A stretch of 64,000 nt of DNA from Pseudonocardia sp. C8 (GTDB lineage: Bacteria; Actinomycetota; Actinomycetes; Mycobacteriales; Pseudonocardiaceae), in the NCBI RefSeq assembly GCF_014267175.1, contig NZ_JACMTR010000002.1:2629501-2693500 (forward strand), in the 5' to 3' direction. The notes under the pieces are model-generated. The model was not told the origin of the DNA. It searched no databases and was given only the letters and a program-made list of their open reading frames with translations. A program made the translations under genes and the position numbers. Of this stretch, positions 30,293 to 38,070 are shown one piece after another. How positions within the stretch are numbered: position 1 is the first letter of the stretch; each line of letters opens with the position of its first letter.

Positions 30293-32824
30293 TCAGGAAC
30301 CGTCCGTCACCGACGTCACCCAGACGACGGGCTCGCCGGCCTCGTCGGAGGCCGCCAGGTCGACCTCGGCGGTGATCGCCCAGTCCCGGTCGCCCGCCGG
30401 GTCGTCGAGCACCTGGCGGACCAGCCAGCGGTCCGGTTCCTCGGTGAGGTCGAACAGCTCGGGGCCGCGGGCGTCCGGGCCGAACCCGATCCGGTCGTGG
30501 AGCGCGTAGTAGGGCTCGAGGGCCTCCCGCCAGCGGTCGGCGGTCCAGCCGGCGTCGGCGTCGAGCTCCCCGAGCTGGTCGTAGCGGCCCAGCGCGGCCA
30601 GCTCGACCCGCCGGAACAGCGCGTTGCGGACCATGACCCGGAACGCGCGCGGGTTCCCGGTGACCCCGGCCGGGGAGACCGCGACCTCGGCACCGGGCGG
30701 GGTGACCGCACCGTCGACGGCGTCGGCCCCGGCGGCCAGCTTCTCCCACTCGTCCAGCAGCGACGAGTCGGTCTGGCGGACGAGCTCGCCCAGCCACTCG
30801 ATGAGGTCGCTCAGCTCCTCGGTGCGGGCGTGCTCGGGGACCGTCTGGCGCAGCGCGCGGTAGGCGTCGGCGAGGTAGCGCAGCACCAGGCCCTCGGAGC
30901 GGGCCAGCTGGTAGTGCGAGACGTACTCGGTGAACGTCATCGACCGCTCGCTCATGTCCCGCACGACCGACTTCGGCGACAGGGCGGCGTCGGCGACCCA
31001 GGGTGCGCCGCGGCGGTAGGTCTCCAGCGCGGCGTGCAGCATCTCGTCGAGCGGCTTCGGGTACGTGACGTCCTCGAGCCGGGCCATCCGCTCCTCGTAC
31101 TCGAGACCCTCGGCCTTCATCGCGGCGACCGCCTCGCCGCGCGCCTTGTTCTGCTGCGCGGCCAGCACCTGCCGCGGGTCGTCGAGGGTTGCCTCGACGA
31201 CCGACAGCACGTCGAGCGCGTAGTCGGGGGACTCCTTGTCGAGCAGCTCGATCGCGGCGAGGGCGAACGGCGACAGCGGCTGGTTCAGTGCGAAGTCCAG
31301 CTGCAGCTCGTCGACGATGCGCACCCGCGGGCGCGCGGCACCCTCGACGGTGTACTCCTCGACGACGCCCGCGGTGCGCAGCGCCCGGTAGATCGCGATC
31401 GCCCGCAGCATGTGCTTCAGCTGGCGCCTGCGCGGCTCGTGGTTGTCGGTGAGCAGGTGCTCCATCGCCGCGTACGTGTCGCCGCCCCGGGCGATCACGT
31501 TGAGCAGCATCGCGTGCGTGACCTCGAAGTGGCTGGTCAACGGCTCGGGGCGGGCCTGCTGCAGCTTGTCGAACGACGTCTGCGACCAGCCGACGAACCC
31601 CTCCGGCGGCTGCTTGCGCTGCACCTTCCGCCGCTTCTTCGGGTCGTCCCCGGCCTTGGCGAGCGCCTTGGCGTTCTCGACCTCGTGCTCGGGGGCCTGG
31701 GCGACGACCGTGCCGACCGTGTCGTAGCCGGCCCGGCCGGCCCGGCCGGCGATCTGGTGGAACTCGCGGGCCTTGAGCGGGCGGACCCGGGTGCCGTCGT
31801 ACTTGGACAGCGCGGTGAACAGCACCGTCCGGATCGGCACGTTGATGCCGACGCCGAGCGTGTCCGTCCCGCAGATGACCTTGAGCAGCCCGGCCTGGGC
31901 GAGGGTCTCCACCAGCCGCCGGTAGCGCGGCAGCATGCCGGCGTGGTGCACGCCGATGCCGTGGCGCACCAGCCGGGACAGCGTGCGGCCGAACCCGGAG
32001 CTGAACCGGAACGCCCCGATGGTGTCCGCGATCGCCGCCTTGTCGGACTTCGAGGTGACGTTGACGCTCATCAGCGCCTGCGCCCGCTCGACGGCGGCCT
32101 GCTGGGTGAAGTGGACGACGTAGACCGGCGCCTCCCGGGTCGCCAGCAGCTCGCCGATCGTCTCGTGCAGCGGCTCGACGACGTAGCGGAACAGCAGCGG
32201 CACCGGCCGCTCCACCGAGGTGATCTCGGCGGTCTCCCGCCCGGTGCGGCGGGTGAGGTCGTCGCGGAAGAAGCTCGTGTCGCCCAGCGTGGCGCTCATC
32301 AGCAGGAACTGGGCCTGCGGCAGCTCGATCAGCGGCACCTGCCAGGCCCAGCCGCGGGCCGGGTCGGCGTAGAAGTGGAACTCGTCCATGATCACCGCGC
32401 CGACGTCCGCACCGGAGCCGGTGCGCAGGGCGATGTTCGCGAGGATCTCCGCGGTGCAGCAGATGATCGGCGCCTTCTCGTTGACCGCAGCGTCTCCGGT
32501 GAGCATGCCGACCTTGTCCGCACCGAAGATCTCGCACAGCGCGAAGAACTTCTCGCTGACCAGCGCCTTGATCGGCGCGGTGTAGAAGCTGCGCTCCCCG
32601 CGGGCCAGCGCCGCCGCGTGCGCGCCCGTCGCGACCAGGGACTTCCCGGAGCCGGTCGGCGTCGAGAGGATCACGTTCGCGCCGGTGACCAGCTCCAGCA
32701 GCGCCTCCTCCTGCGCCGGGTAGAGCGACAGGCCGCGCTCGTCGAACGCCCAGTCGGCGAAGGTGTCCACCAGGTCGGCGGGGTCGAAGTCGGACGTGCG
32801 GGGCAGCCGGTCGGTCAACGTCAT
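30293..32824 (-). CDS. Ski2-like DEAD/DEAH helicase with DUF3516 C-terminus
   Basis: The 843-residue protein has a superfamily 2 helicase core in its first half: Walker A STPTGSGKS (about 53-61), DEFH (about 147-150), SAT, and the motif VI region QIAGRAGRAGYD (about 347-358). The actinobacterial DUF3516 region fills the second half. Ski2-like helicases unwind RNA or structured nucleic acid. It is divergent from the ligase-kinase fusion gene: the start codons are about 70 bases apart, so the two share a promoter region. This arrangement could mean shared control. The target is not known. Confidence 0.88.
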   Translation of the reverse strand: MTLTDRLPRTSDFDPADLVDTFADWAFDERGLSLYPAQEEALLELVTGANVILSTPTGSGKSLVATGAHAAALARGERSFYTAPIKALVSEKFFALCEIFGADKVGMLTGDAAVNEKAPIICCTAEILANIALRTGSGADVGAVIMDEFHFYADPARGWAWQVPLIELPQAQFLLMSATLGDTSFFRDDLTRRTGRETAEITSVERPVPLLFRYVVEPLHETIGELLATREAPVYVVHFTQQAAVERAQALMSVNVTSKSDKAAIADTIGAFRFSSGFGRTLSRLVRHGIGVHHAGMLPRYRRLVETLAQAGLLKVICGTDTLGVGINVPIRTVLFTALSKYDGTRVRPLKAREFHQIAGRAGRAGYDTVGTVVAQAPEHEVENAKALAKAGDDPKKRRKVQRKQPPEGFVGWSQTSFDKLQQARPEPLTSHFEVTHAMLLNVIARGGDTYAAMEHLLTDNHEPRRRQLKHMLRAIAIYRALRTAGVVEEYTVEGAARPRVRIVDELQLDFALNQPLSPFALAAIELLDKESPDYALDVLSVVEATLDDPRQVLAAQQNKARGEAVAAMKAEGLEYEERMARLEDVTYPKPLDEMLHAALETYRRGAPWVADAALSPKSVVRDMSERSMTFTEYVSHYQLARSEGLVLRYLADAYRALRQTVPEHARTEELSDLIEWLGELVRQTDSSLLDEWEKLAAGADAVDGAVTPPGAEVAVSPAGVTGNPRAFRVMVRNALFRRVELAALGRYDQLGELDADAGWTADRWREALEPYYALHDRIGFGPDARGPELFDLTEEPDRWLVRQVLDDPAGDRDWAITAEVDLAASDEAGEPVVWVTSVTDGS

Positions 32825-32882
32825 GATGGCGCCATTGTGCCGTGCGGCCCGAGCAGGGCCCGGACCCCTTTCCGGGCCCGGC

Positions 32883-32888
32883 TACGGT
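32883..32888 (+). promoter_or_regulatory. -10 box of a leaderless transcript (ligase-kinase fusion)
   Basis: TACGGT lies seven bases before the GTG at 32896, the spacing seen for other leaderless starts here. This decides the start over in-frame GTGs at 32842 and 32887, which lack ribosome sites. Confidence 0.4.
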
Positions 32889-32895
32889 GTCACCC

Positions 32896-34716
32896 GTGGG
32901 GGGCGCTGCGTCGGACGGCCGGGGTGGGCGGGGTGAGTCGCTGCCCGACCTCGTCCCGCCGATGCTGCCCGCCGCCGGTGAGCTGTCCGACGCGACCGAC
33001 CGGGCCCGGTGGGCCGTCGAGTTCGGCTGGGAGGGCCACCGCTGCGTCGCCTACGTGCGGCCCGGGAAGGTGCGGCTGCTGTCCTCGACCGCCCGCAGCG
33101 TGACCGGGTCGTTCCCCGAGCTGGCGGTGCTGGCCGACCGGTCCCCGGTCGGCGGGATGGTGCTCGACGGCACGGTCGTCGCGCTGGACGAGGCGGGCCG
33201 CCCGTCCCGGACCCCGCTGCTGCGGCGCACCGCGACCGTCGCGCCGGACGACTCGCTGCGCGCCGACGTCCCGATCGGTTACGTCGTCACCGACCTGCTG
33301 TGGTGCGACGGCCGCCGCGTGCTGGAGCTGCCCTACCGGCGGCGCCGGGCCGAGCTGGAGGCCCTCGACCTGGCCGGGCCCAAGGTGCTGGTGCCGCCGT
33401 CGTTCGACCTGGACGAGGCCGAGCTCGTGGTCCGCACCGCCGAGCAGTACGGGCTGGACGGGCTGCACCTCAAGCGCCTCGACGTGCCCTACCAGCCCGG
33501 GCGGCGCACCCGGCACTGGCTGCGGGTGCCGCTGCGGCGGCGCCGGCAGGTGCTGGTCGCCGGCTGGGTCCCGGCCGGCGGCAGCGGATCCGCGCCGGAC
33601 GGCCGCCCGCGGATCGCGGCGGTCCTGCTGGCCCTGCCCGGCCCGGACGGCCCGCAGTACGTCGGCCGGGTCGGGATCGGCGCCGCGGACGCCGACGCGC
33701 GCACCGTGCTGCAGGCGACGACCTCGGACGTGCCGCCGCGGGACGTGCCCGACGGGGTGGCCGAGCACGCGCGGTGGCTGGAACCGGGCCTGGTGGCCGC
33801 CGTCGAGCACCGGGGCCGGACGGCCGCCGGCCGGCTGGCACTGCCGTCCTGGCGGGGTCTGGTGCCGGCCGGGGAGCAGGACGAGGACCTGTTCGCCGAG
33901 AGCGCGGCGACCGCGGCCGTGGACACCGGAGCGACCGCGGGGACCGCAGCGACCGCGGGAGCGGCGACGACCGGGACGTCCGCGACGACTGCGACGACCG
34001 GGACGTCCGCGGAGACCGGGACGTCCGCGGAGACCGGGACGTCCGCGGAGACCGGGACGTCCGCGGAGACCGGGGCGACCGCCGAGACCGGAGAGTTCAC
34101 GGGGACCGGCGAGTTCGCGGGAACCGCGGCCTCGGCGACCGCGGCGAGCCCGGCCACCGACACCGCGCCGGCCCCGCCGCAGGAACGGCCCGGCCCCTGG
34201 CACGGCCCGCTGTCCCGGCGGCTGGAGCAGCACTTCGTCTACAACACGCTGAACACGATCGCCTCCCTGGTCCGCACCGACCCGCCGCGGGCCCGGGAGC
34301 TGCTGCTCGGGTTCGCCGACCTGTCCCGGGCCGCCGACCGCGCCGAGGAACCGGCGATCCGGCTCGACGAGGAGCTGGCCGCCGTCCGGGCGTACCTGCA
34401 GATCGAGCGCACCCGGTTCGGGGCCCGGCTGCACGCCGAGGTCGACGACCCGCGGGCGGCCGGCCTGGACCCGGCCGTGACCGTCCCGCCGCTGGCCGTG
34501 CTGGCCGCCGTACGGCGCGGGGTGCAGGAGGAGATCGAGCCCGCGACCGCCGGGGGAGCGGTGCACGTGCGTCTCGTCACCGCCACCGGCGGGGAGCCCG
34601 GCCCGGGGACCTGCCGCGTCGAGATCCGGACGGCGCAGCGGGACGAGGCCCGCCCGGATGCCGCTGATGGCCCGTTCGTCCTGCTCAGCCTGCCGTTGGA
34701 CGCGCCGGCCGGGTAG
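32896..34716 (+). CDS. LigD-type DNA ligase domain lacking catalytic Lys, fused to a LytS-type histidine-kinase core
   Basis: A 606-residue protein of two normally unrelated parts. Residues 15-320 follow the LigD/ATP-dependent ligase layout in order: PPMLPAAGEL opening, motif I region (42-49), motif III VLDGTVVALD, motif IV DGLHLKR, motif V HWLRV, and an OB-fold with AGWVPAGG and YVGRVG. But motif I reads EFGWEGHR where active ligases have ExKxDGxR, so the AMP-accepting lysine is Gly44, and motif III has Thr for Glu. After an Ala/Thr/Gly repeat linker (about 335-435) comes a LytS/His_kinase-type segment, EQHFVYNTLNTIASL, with the phospho-acceptor-type His446. The usual ATP-binding N-box is not recognisable. 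Both enzymes therefore look degenerate, pointing to a binding or sensing role, perhaps for DNA ends or nucleotides. Confidence 0.85.
   Translation: MGGAASDGRGGRGESLPDLVPPMLPAAGELSDATDRARWAVEFGWEGHRCVAYVRPGKVRLLSSTARSVTGSFPELAVLADRSPVGGMVLDGTVVALDEAGRPSRTPLLRRTATVAPDDSLRADVPIGYVVTDLLWCDGRRVLELPYRRRRAELEALDLAGPKVLVPPSFDLDEAELVVRTAEQYGLDGLHLKRLDVPYQPGRRTRHWLRVPLRRRRQVLVAGWVPAGGSGSAPDGRPRIAAVLLALPGPDGPQYVGRVGIGAADADARTVLQATTSDVPPRDVPDGVAEHARWLEPGLVAAVEHRGRTAAGRLALPSWRGLVPAGEQDEDLFAESAATAAVDTGATAGTAATAGAATTGTSATTATTGTSAETGTSAETGTSAETGTSAETGATAETGEFTGTGEFAGTAASATAASPATDTAPAPPQERPGPWHGPLSRRLEQHFVYNTLNTIASLVRTDPPRARELLLGFADLSRAADRAEEPAIRLDEELAAVRAYLQIERTRFGARLHAEVDDPRAAGLDPAVTVPPLAVLAAVRRGVQEEIEPATAGGAVHVRLVTATGGEPGPGTCRVEIRTAQRDEARPDAADGPFVLLSLPLDAPAG
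34000..34071 (+). repeat. 18-bp tandem repeat in the linker (4 perfect copies)
   Basis: GGGACGTCCGCGGAGACC is repeated four times without change (34000-34017, 34018-34035, 34036-34053, 34054-34071), with diverged units on both sides. Each encodes GTSAET. The identity at silent positions shows recent expansion. Copy number probably varies between strains. Confidence 0.9.
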
Positions 34717-34778
34717 CCGCCTGCGGGCGTGCCGTGGTGACACGGTCCCCGGGGGCGACGGGCCTTCATCGATCCGGA

Positions 34779-34784
34779 TACCGT
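34779..34784 (+). promoter_or_regulatory. -10 box of a leaderless transcript (HAD gene)
   Basis: TACCGT lies seven bases before the ATG at 34792, and no Shine-Dalgarno sequence precedes that ATG. It supports 34792 over the in-frame GTG at 34783. Confidence 0.45.
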
Positions 34785-34791
34785 GCCCGCC

Positions 34792-35523
34792 ATGCTGGGG
34801 CTCCCCGACGGCACACGTGCGTGCCTGTTCGACCTCGACGGTGTGCTGACCGACACCGCGAGCGTGCACGCGGCGGCGTGGAAGCAGATGTTCGACGAGT
34901 ACCTGCGCGCGCGGTACGGCGACGACGTCCGCCCGTTCGACGTGACCGCCGACTACGGCGCCCACGTCGACGGCAAGCCCCGCCTGGAGGGCACCCGCTC
35001 GTTCCTCGCCTCGCGCGGGATCGACCTGCCCGAGGGCGACCCGGGCGACGGCCCGGACGCCGAGACGCTGTGGGGCCTGTCGACCCGCAAGAACGACCTG
35101 GTGCAGGTGAAGATCGGCGAGGGGGTGGACGTCTACCCCGGGTCGCGGCGCTACCTGGAGGCCGTGAAGGACGCCGGGATCGCCACCGCCGTCGTGTCGT
35201 CGTCGGCGAACGCCGAGCAGATCCTGCGGGTCACCGGGCTGGAGACGTTCATCGACCACCGGGTCGACGGGGCCACCGCCCGCGAGCGGGGGCTGCCCGG
35301 CAAGCCCGCGCCCGACACCTTCCTCGCCGCCGCGGCCGACCTGGGCGTCGACAGGTCCGCCGCCGTGGTGTTCGAGGACGCGCTGGCCGGTGTGGAGGCC
35401 GGCCGCGCCGGGGGCTTCGGCGCCGTCGTGGGCGTCGACCGCCTCGACCAGGCCGACGCGCTGCGGGAACGCGGCGCCGACGTCGTCGTCACCGATCTCG
35501 CCGACCTGCTGGAGCGCTCGTGA
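34792..35523 (+). CDS. HAD-family hydrolase, beta-phosphoglucomutase-like
   Basis: The 243-residue HAD protein has the nucleophile motif FDLDGVL (D14, D16), a helical cap (about 20-110), motif II in VVSSSAN (about 141-147), the motif III lysine in GKPAPDTF (about 171-178) and the acidic motif FEDALAG. This is the beta-phosphoglucomutase branch. The stop overlaps the start of a GH65 disaccharide phosphorylase (GTGA). The partnership is classic: the phosphorylase splits maltose, trehalose or kojibiose with phosphate to beta-glucose 1-phosphate, and this enzyme converts that to glucose 6-phosphate. The context makes the mutase role much more likely than a general phosphatase. Confidence 0.87.
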   Translation: MLGLPDGTRACLFDLDGVLTDTASVHAAAWKQMFDEYLRARYGDDVRPFDVTADYGAHVDGKPRLEGTRSFLASRGIDLPEGDPGDGPDAETLWGLSTRKNDLVQVKIGEGVDVYPGSRRYLEAVKDAGIATAVVSSSANAEQILRVTGLETFIDHRVDGATARERGLPGKPAPDTFLAAAADLGVDRSAAVVFEDALAGVEAGRAGGFGAVVGVDRLDQADALRERGADVVVTDLADLLERS

Positions 35524-37895
35524 AACCCGATCACCAGCCCACCTTCACCGTCGAGCCGTGGGTGATCCGCGAGCCGCGTCTCGACCTGGCCGCGCTGGGC
35601 CAGTGCGAGTCGGTGTTCGCCCTGTCCAACGGGCACATCGGCCTGCGCGGCAACCTCGACGAGGGCGACCCGCACGCGCTGCCGGGCACCTACCTGAACT
35701 CGTTCTACGAGGTGCGCCCGCTGCCGTACGCGGAGGGCGGCTACGGCTACCCGGAGTCCGGGCAGACGATCGTCAACACCACCAACGGCAAGCTGATCCG
35801 GCTGTTGGTCGACGACGAGCCGTTCGACCTGCGCTACGGCACCCTGCGCCGGCACGAGCGGGTGCTGGACATGCAGGCCGGGACGCTGCAGCGCGACGTC
35901 GAGTGGGAGTCCCCGGCCGGGCGCACGGTCCGGGTCCGCTCCACCCGGCTGGTGTCGCTGACCCAGCGGGCGATCGCGGCGATCTCCTACGAGGTCGAGG
36001 TCGTGCACGCCGGTGACGACGACAACGGCGAGGGCGCGCTGCTCGTCCTGCAGTCCGAGCTGGTCGCCAACGAGCAGCTGCCCGGCCGCAACGGCGACGA
36101 CCCGCGGCTGGACATCGCGCTGGACAACGTGCTCGAGCCCGAGCAGTCCCGGGCCGGCGACGCCGGCGCGACCCTGGTGCACCGCACCCGCCAGTCCGGC
36201 CTGCGCTGCGGCGCCGCGATGGAGCACGAGGTGAGCGGCCCGGACGGGATCCAGGTGACCACCGACGCCAACGAGGACCTCGGCCGCACCACGATCATCG
36301 CCCGGGTCAAGCCCGGCGAGACGCTGCGCGTGGTCAAGTACCTGTCCTACGGCTGGTCGTCGCGGCGCAGCCTGCCCGCCGTGTACGACCAGGTCCGGGC
36401 CGCCATCGCCGCCGCCCGCTACACCGGCTGGGAGGGCCTGCTCCGCGAGCAGCGCGAGTACCTGGACGACTTCTGGGCCACCGCCGACGTCGAGATCGAC
36501 GGCGACGCCGAGCTGCAGCAGGCCGTGCGGCTGGCGACCTTCCACATCCTGCAGGCCGGTGCCCGCGCCGAACGGCGCTGCATCCCGGCCAAGGGCCTCA
36601 CCGGGGACGGCTACGACGGCCACACGTTCTGGGACACCGAGACGTTCTGCCTGCAGGTGCTCTCGTTCGTCGCCCCCGACGCGGCGGCCGACGCGCTGCG
36701 CTGGCGCAAGTCGATCCTGCCGCAGGCCTTCGAGCGGGCCGAGACCCTCGGCCTGCAGGGGGCCGCGTTCCCATGGCGCACCATCCGCGGCCACGAGTGC
36801 TCCGGGTACTGGCCGGCCGGCACCGCGGCGTTCCACATCAACGCCGACATCGCCGACGCCGTCCGCCGGCACGTCGCCGCCACCGGCGACACCAAGTTCG
36901 AGCTGGAGGTGGGGCTCGAGCTGCTGGTCGCGACCGCGCGCCTGTGGCGCTCGCTGGGCCACCACGACTCGGCGGGCAACTTCCGGATCGACGGCGTCAC
37001 CGGGCCGGACGAGTACTCGGCGATCGCCGACAACAACGTCTACACCAACCTGATGGCGCAGCAGAACCTGCGCTACGCCGCCGAGGTGGCCGCCAAGCAC
37101 CCGCGCTCGGCGGCCCGGCTCGGCGTCGACTCCGAGGAGATCGCCTCCTGGCGGGACGCCGCCACCGCCATGCTGATCCCGTTCGACGAGCGGCTCGGCG
37201 TGCACCCGCAGTCCGAGGGGTTCACCGACCACCAGCGCTGGAACTTCGAGGACACCCCGGCGGAGCGCTACCCGCTGCTGCTCAACTACCCCTACTTCGA
37301 CCTGTACCGCAAGCAGGTCGTCAAGCAGGCCGACCTCGTGCTCGCCATGCAGATCTTCCCGGACGAGTTCACCGAGGAGCAGAAGCGCCGCAACTTCGCC
37401 TACTACGAGGCGATCACCGTGCGGGACTCGTCGCTGTCGGCGTGCACCCAGGCCGTCATGGCCGCCCGCACCGGGCACCTGGAGCTGGCCCACCAGTACC
37501 TCGCCGAGGCCGCGCTGGTGGACCTGCACGACCTGGCCGGCAACACCGACCACGGCATGCACATCGCCTCGATGGCCGGGACCTGGACCGCGGTCGTGCT
37601 CGGGTTCGGCGGGATGCGCTGCGAGGCCGACGGGCTGTCGTTCGCGCCGGTGCTGCCCGCCTCGCTGTCCCGGATCTCGTTCGGGCTCAAGTGGCAGGGC
37701 CGCAGGCTCCGCGTGACGATCACGCCGGACGAGGTCGAGTACCAGCTCATCGACGGCGCCCCGATGCGGCTGCGGCACCACGAGGAGCACATCGCGCTCG
37801 ACGTGGAGGCCCCGGTGAGCGCGCCGATCCCGCACGCGGAGTGGGTGGAGCCGGTGGAGCAGCCGTACGGCCGGGCCCCGCGCCAGCGGGCCTGA
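35520..37895 (+). CDS. Glycoside hydrolase family 65 disaccharide phosphorylase
   Basis: The 791-residue protein has the full GH65 layout: an N-terminal beta-sandwich (about 1-280), a linker, an (alpha/alpha)6 barrel (about 330-700) and a C-terminal sheet domain. The catalytic acid is E498 in TGPDEYS, and the phosphate-contacting region lies near DLHDLAGNTDHGMH. Members phosphorolyse maltose, trehalose, kojibiose or nigerose. Translation is coupled to the beta-phosphoglucomutase-like gene before it. The preferred sugar cannot be read here; actinobacterial relatives next to this HAD are often annotated as maltose or trehalose phosphorylases. A degenerate copy of the 3'-end repeat begins at its stop codon. 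Confidence 0.92.
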   Translation: MKPDHQPTFTVEPWVIREPRLDLAALGQCESVFALSNGHIGLRGNLDEGDPHALPGTYLNSFYEVRPLPYAEGGYGYPESGQTIVNTTNGKLIRLLVDDEPFDLRYGTLRRHERVLDMQAGTLQRDVEWESPAGRTVRVRSTRLVSLTQRAIAAISYEVEVVHAGDDDNGEGALLVLQSELVANEQLPGRNGDDPRLDIALDNVLEPEQSRAGDAGATLVHRTRQSGLRCGAAMEHEVSGPDGIQVTTDANEDLGRTTIIARVKPGETLRVVKYLSYGWSSRRSLPAVYDQVRAAIAAARYTGWEGLLREQREYLDDFWATADVEIDGDAELQQAVRLATFHILQAGARAERRCIPAKGLTGDGYDGHTFWDTETFCLQVLSFVAPDAAADALRWRKSILPQAFERAETLGLQGAAFPWRTIRGHECSGYWPAGTAAFHINADIADAVRRHVAATGDTKFELEVGLELLVATARLWRSLGHHDSAGNFRIDGVTGPDEYSAIADNNVYTNLMAQQNLRYAAEVAAKHPRSAARLGVDSEEIASWRDAATAMLIPFDERLGVHPQSEGFTDHQRWNFEDTPAERYPLLLNYPYFDLYRKQVVKQADLVLAMQIFPDEFTEEQKRRNFAYYEAITVRDSSLSACTQAVMAARTGHLELAHQYLAEAALVDLHDLAGNTDHGMHIASMAGTWTAVVLGFGGMRCEADGLSFAPVLPASLSRISFGLKWQGRRLRVTITPDEVEYQLIDGAPMRLRHHEEHIALDVEAPVSAPIPHAEWVEPVEQPYGRAPRQRA

Positions 37896-37934
37896 GAGGA
37901 GCTTGCGGAACGAACATCGGCGCTGAGCGGAGGG
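37893..37934 (+). repeat. Relative of the stop-codon repeat seen after the ALDH gene
   Basis: Beginning at the GH65 stop codon, the DNA reads TGAGAGGAGCTTGCGGA..., then CATCGG and CTGAGCGGAG. This follows the order of the duplicated element at 5091-5156 (TGAG, GGAGC(T/C)TGCGGA, CATCGG, CTGAGC). Similarity is partial but in the same place relative to a stop codon. Confidence 0.45.
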
Positions 37935-38070
37935 CCCGAGCCGGCGGCGCGGGGGCCCCGCCACTGGTACGTTGGTACGTCGCGCCGCTCGACGGCCGGG
38001 GTTCTCGCCGCAGGGCCCGGCCGCCGGGTGGAGCGACCTGTTCGTCCCCTCGGTGGAGGATCCCCGCGCC

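Noticed and set aside
37896..38070. Rifamycin-associated element upstream of helD
   Set aside because: GGAGCTTGCGG at 37898 resembles one arm, but no matching second arm follows. It fits the stop-codon repeat better.
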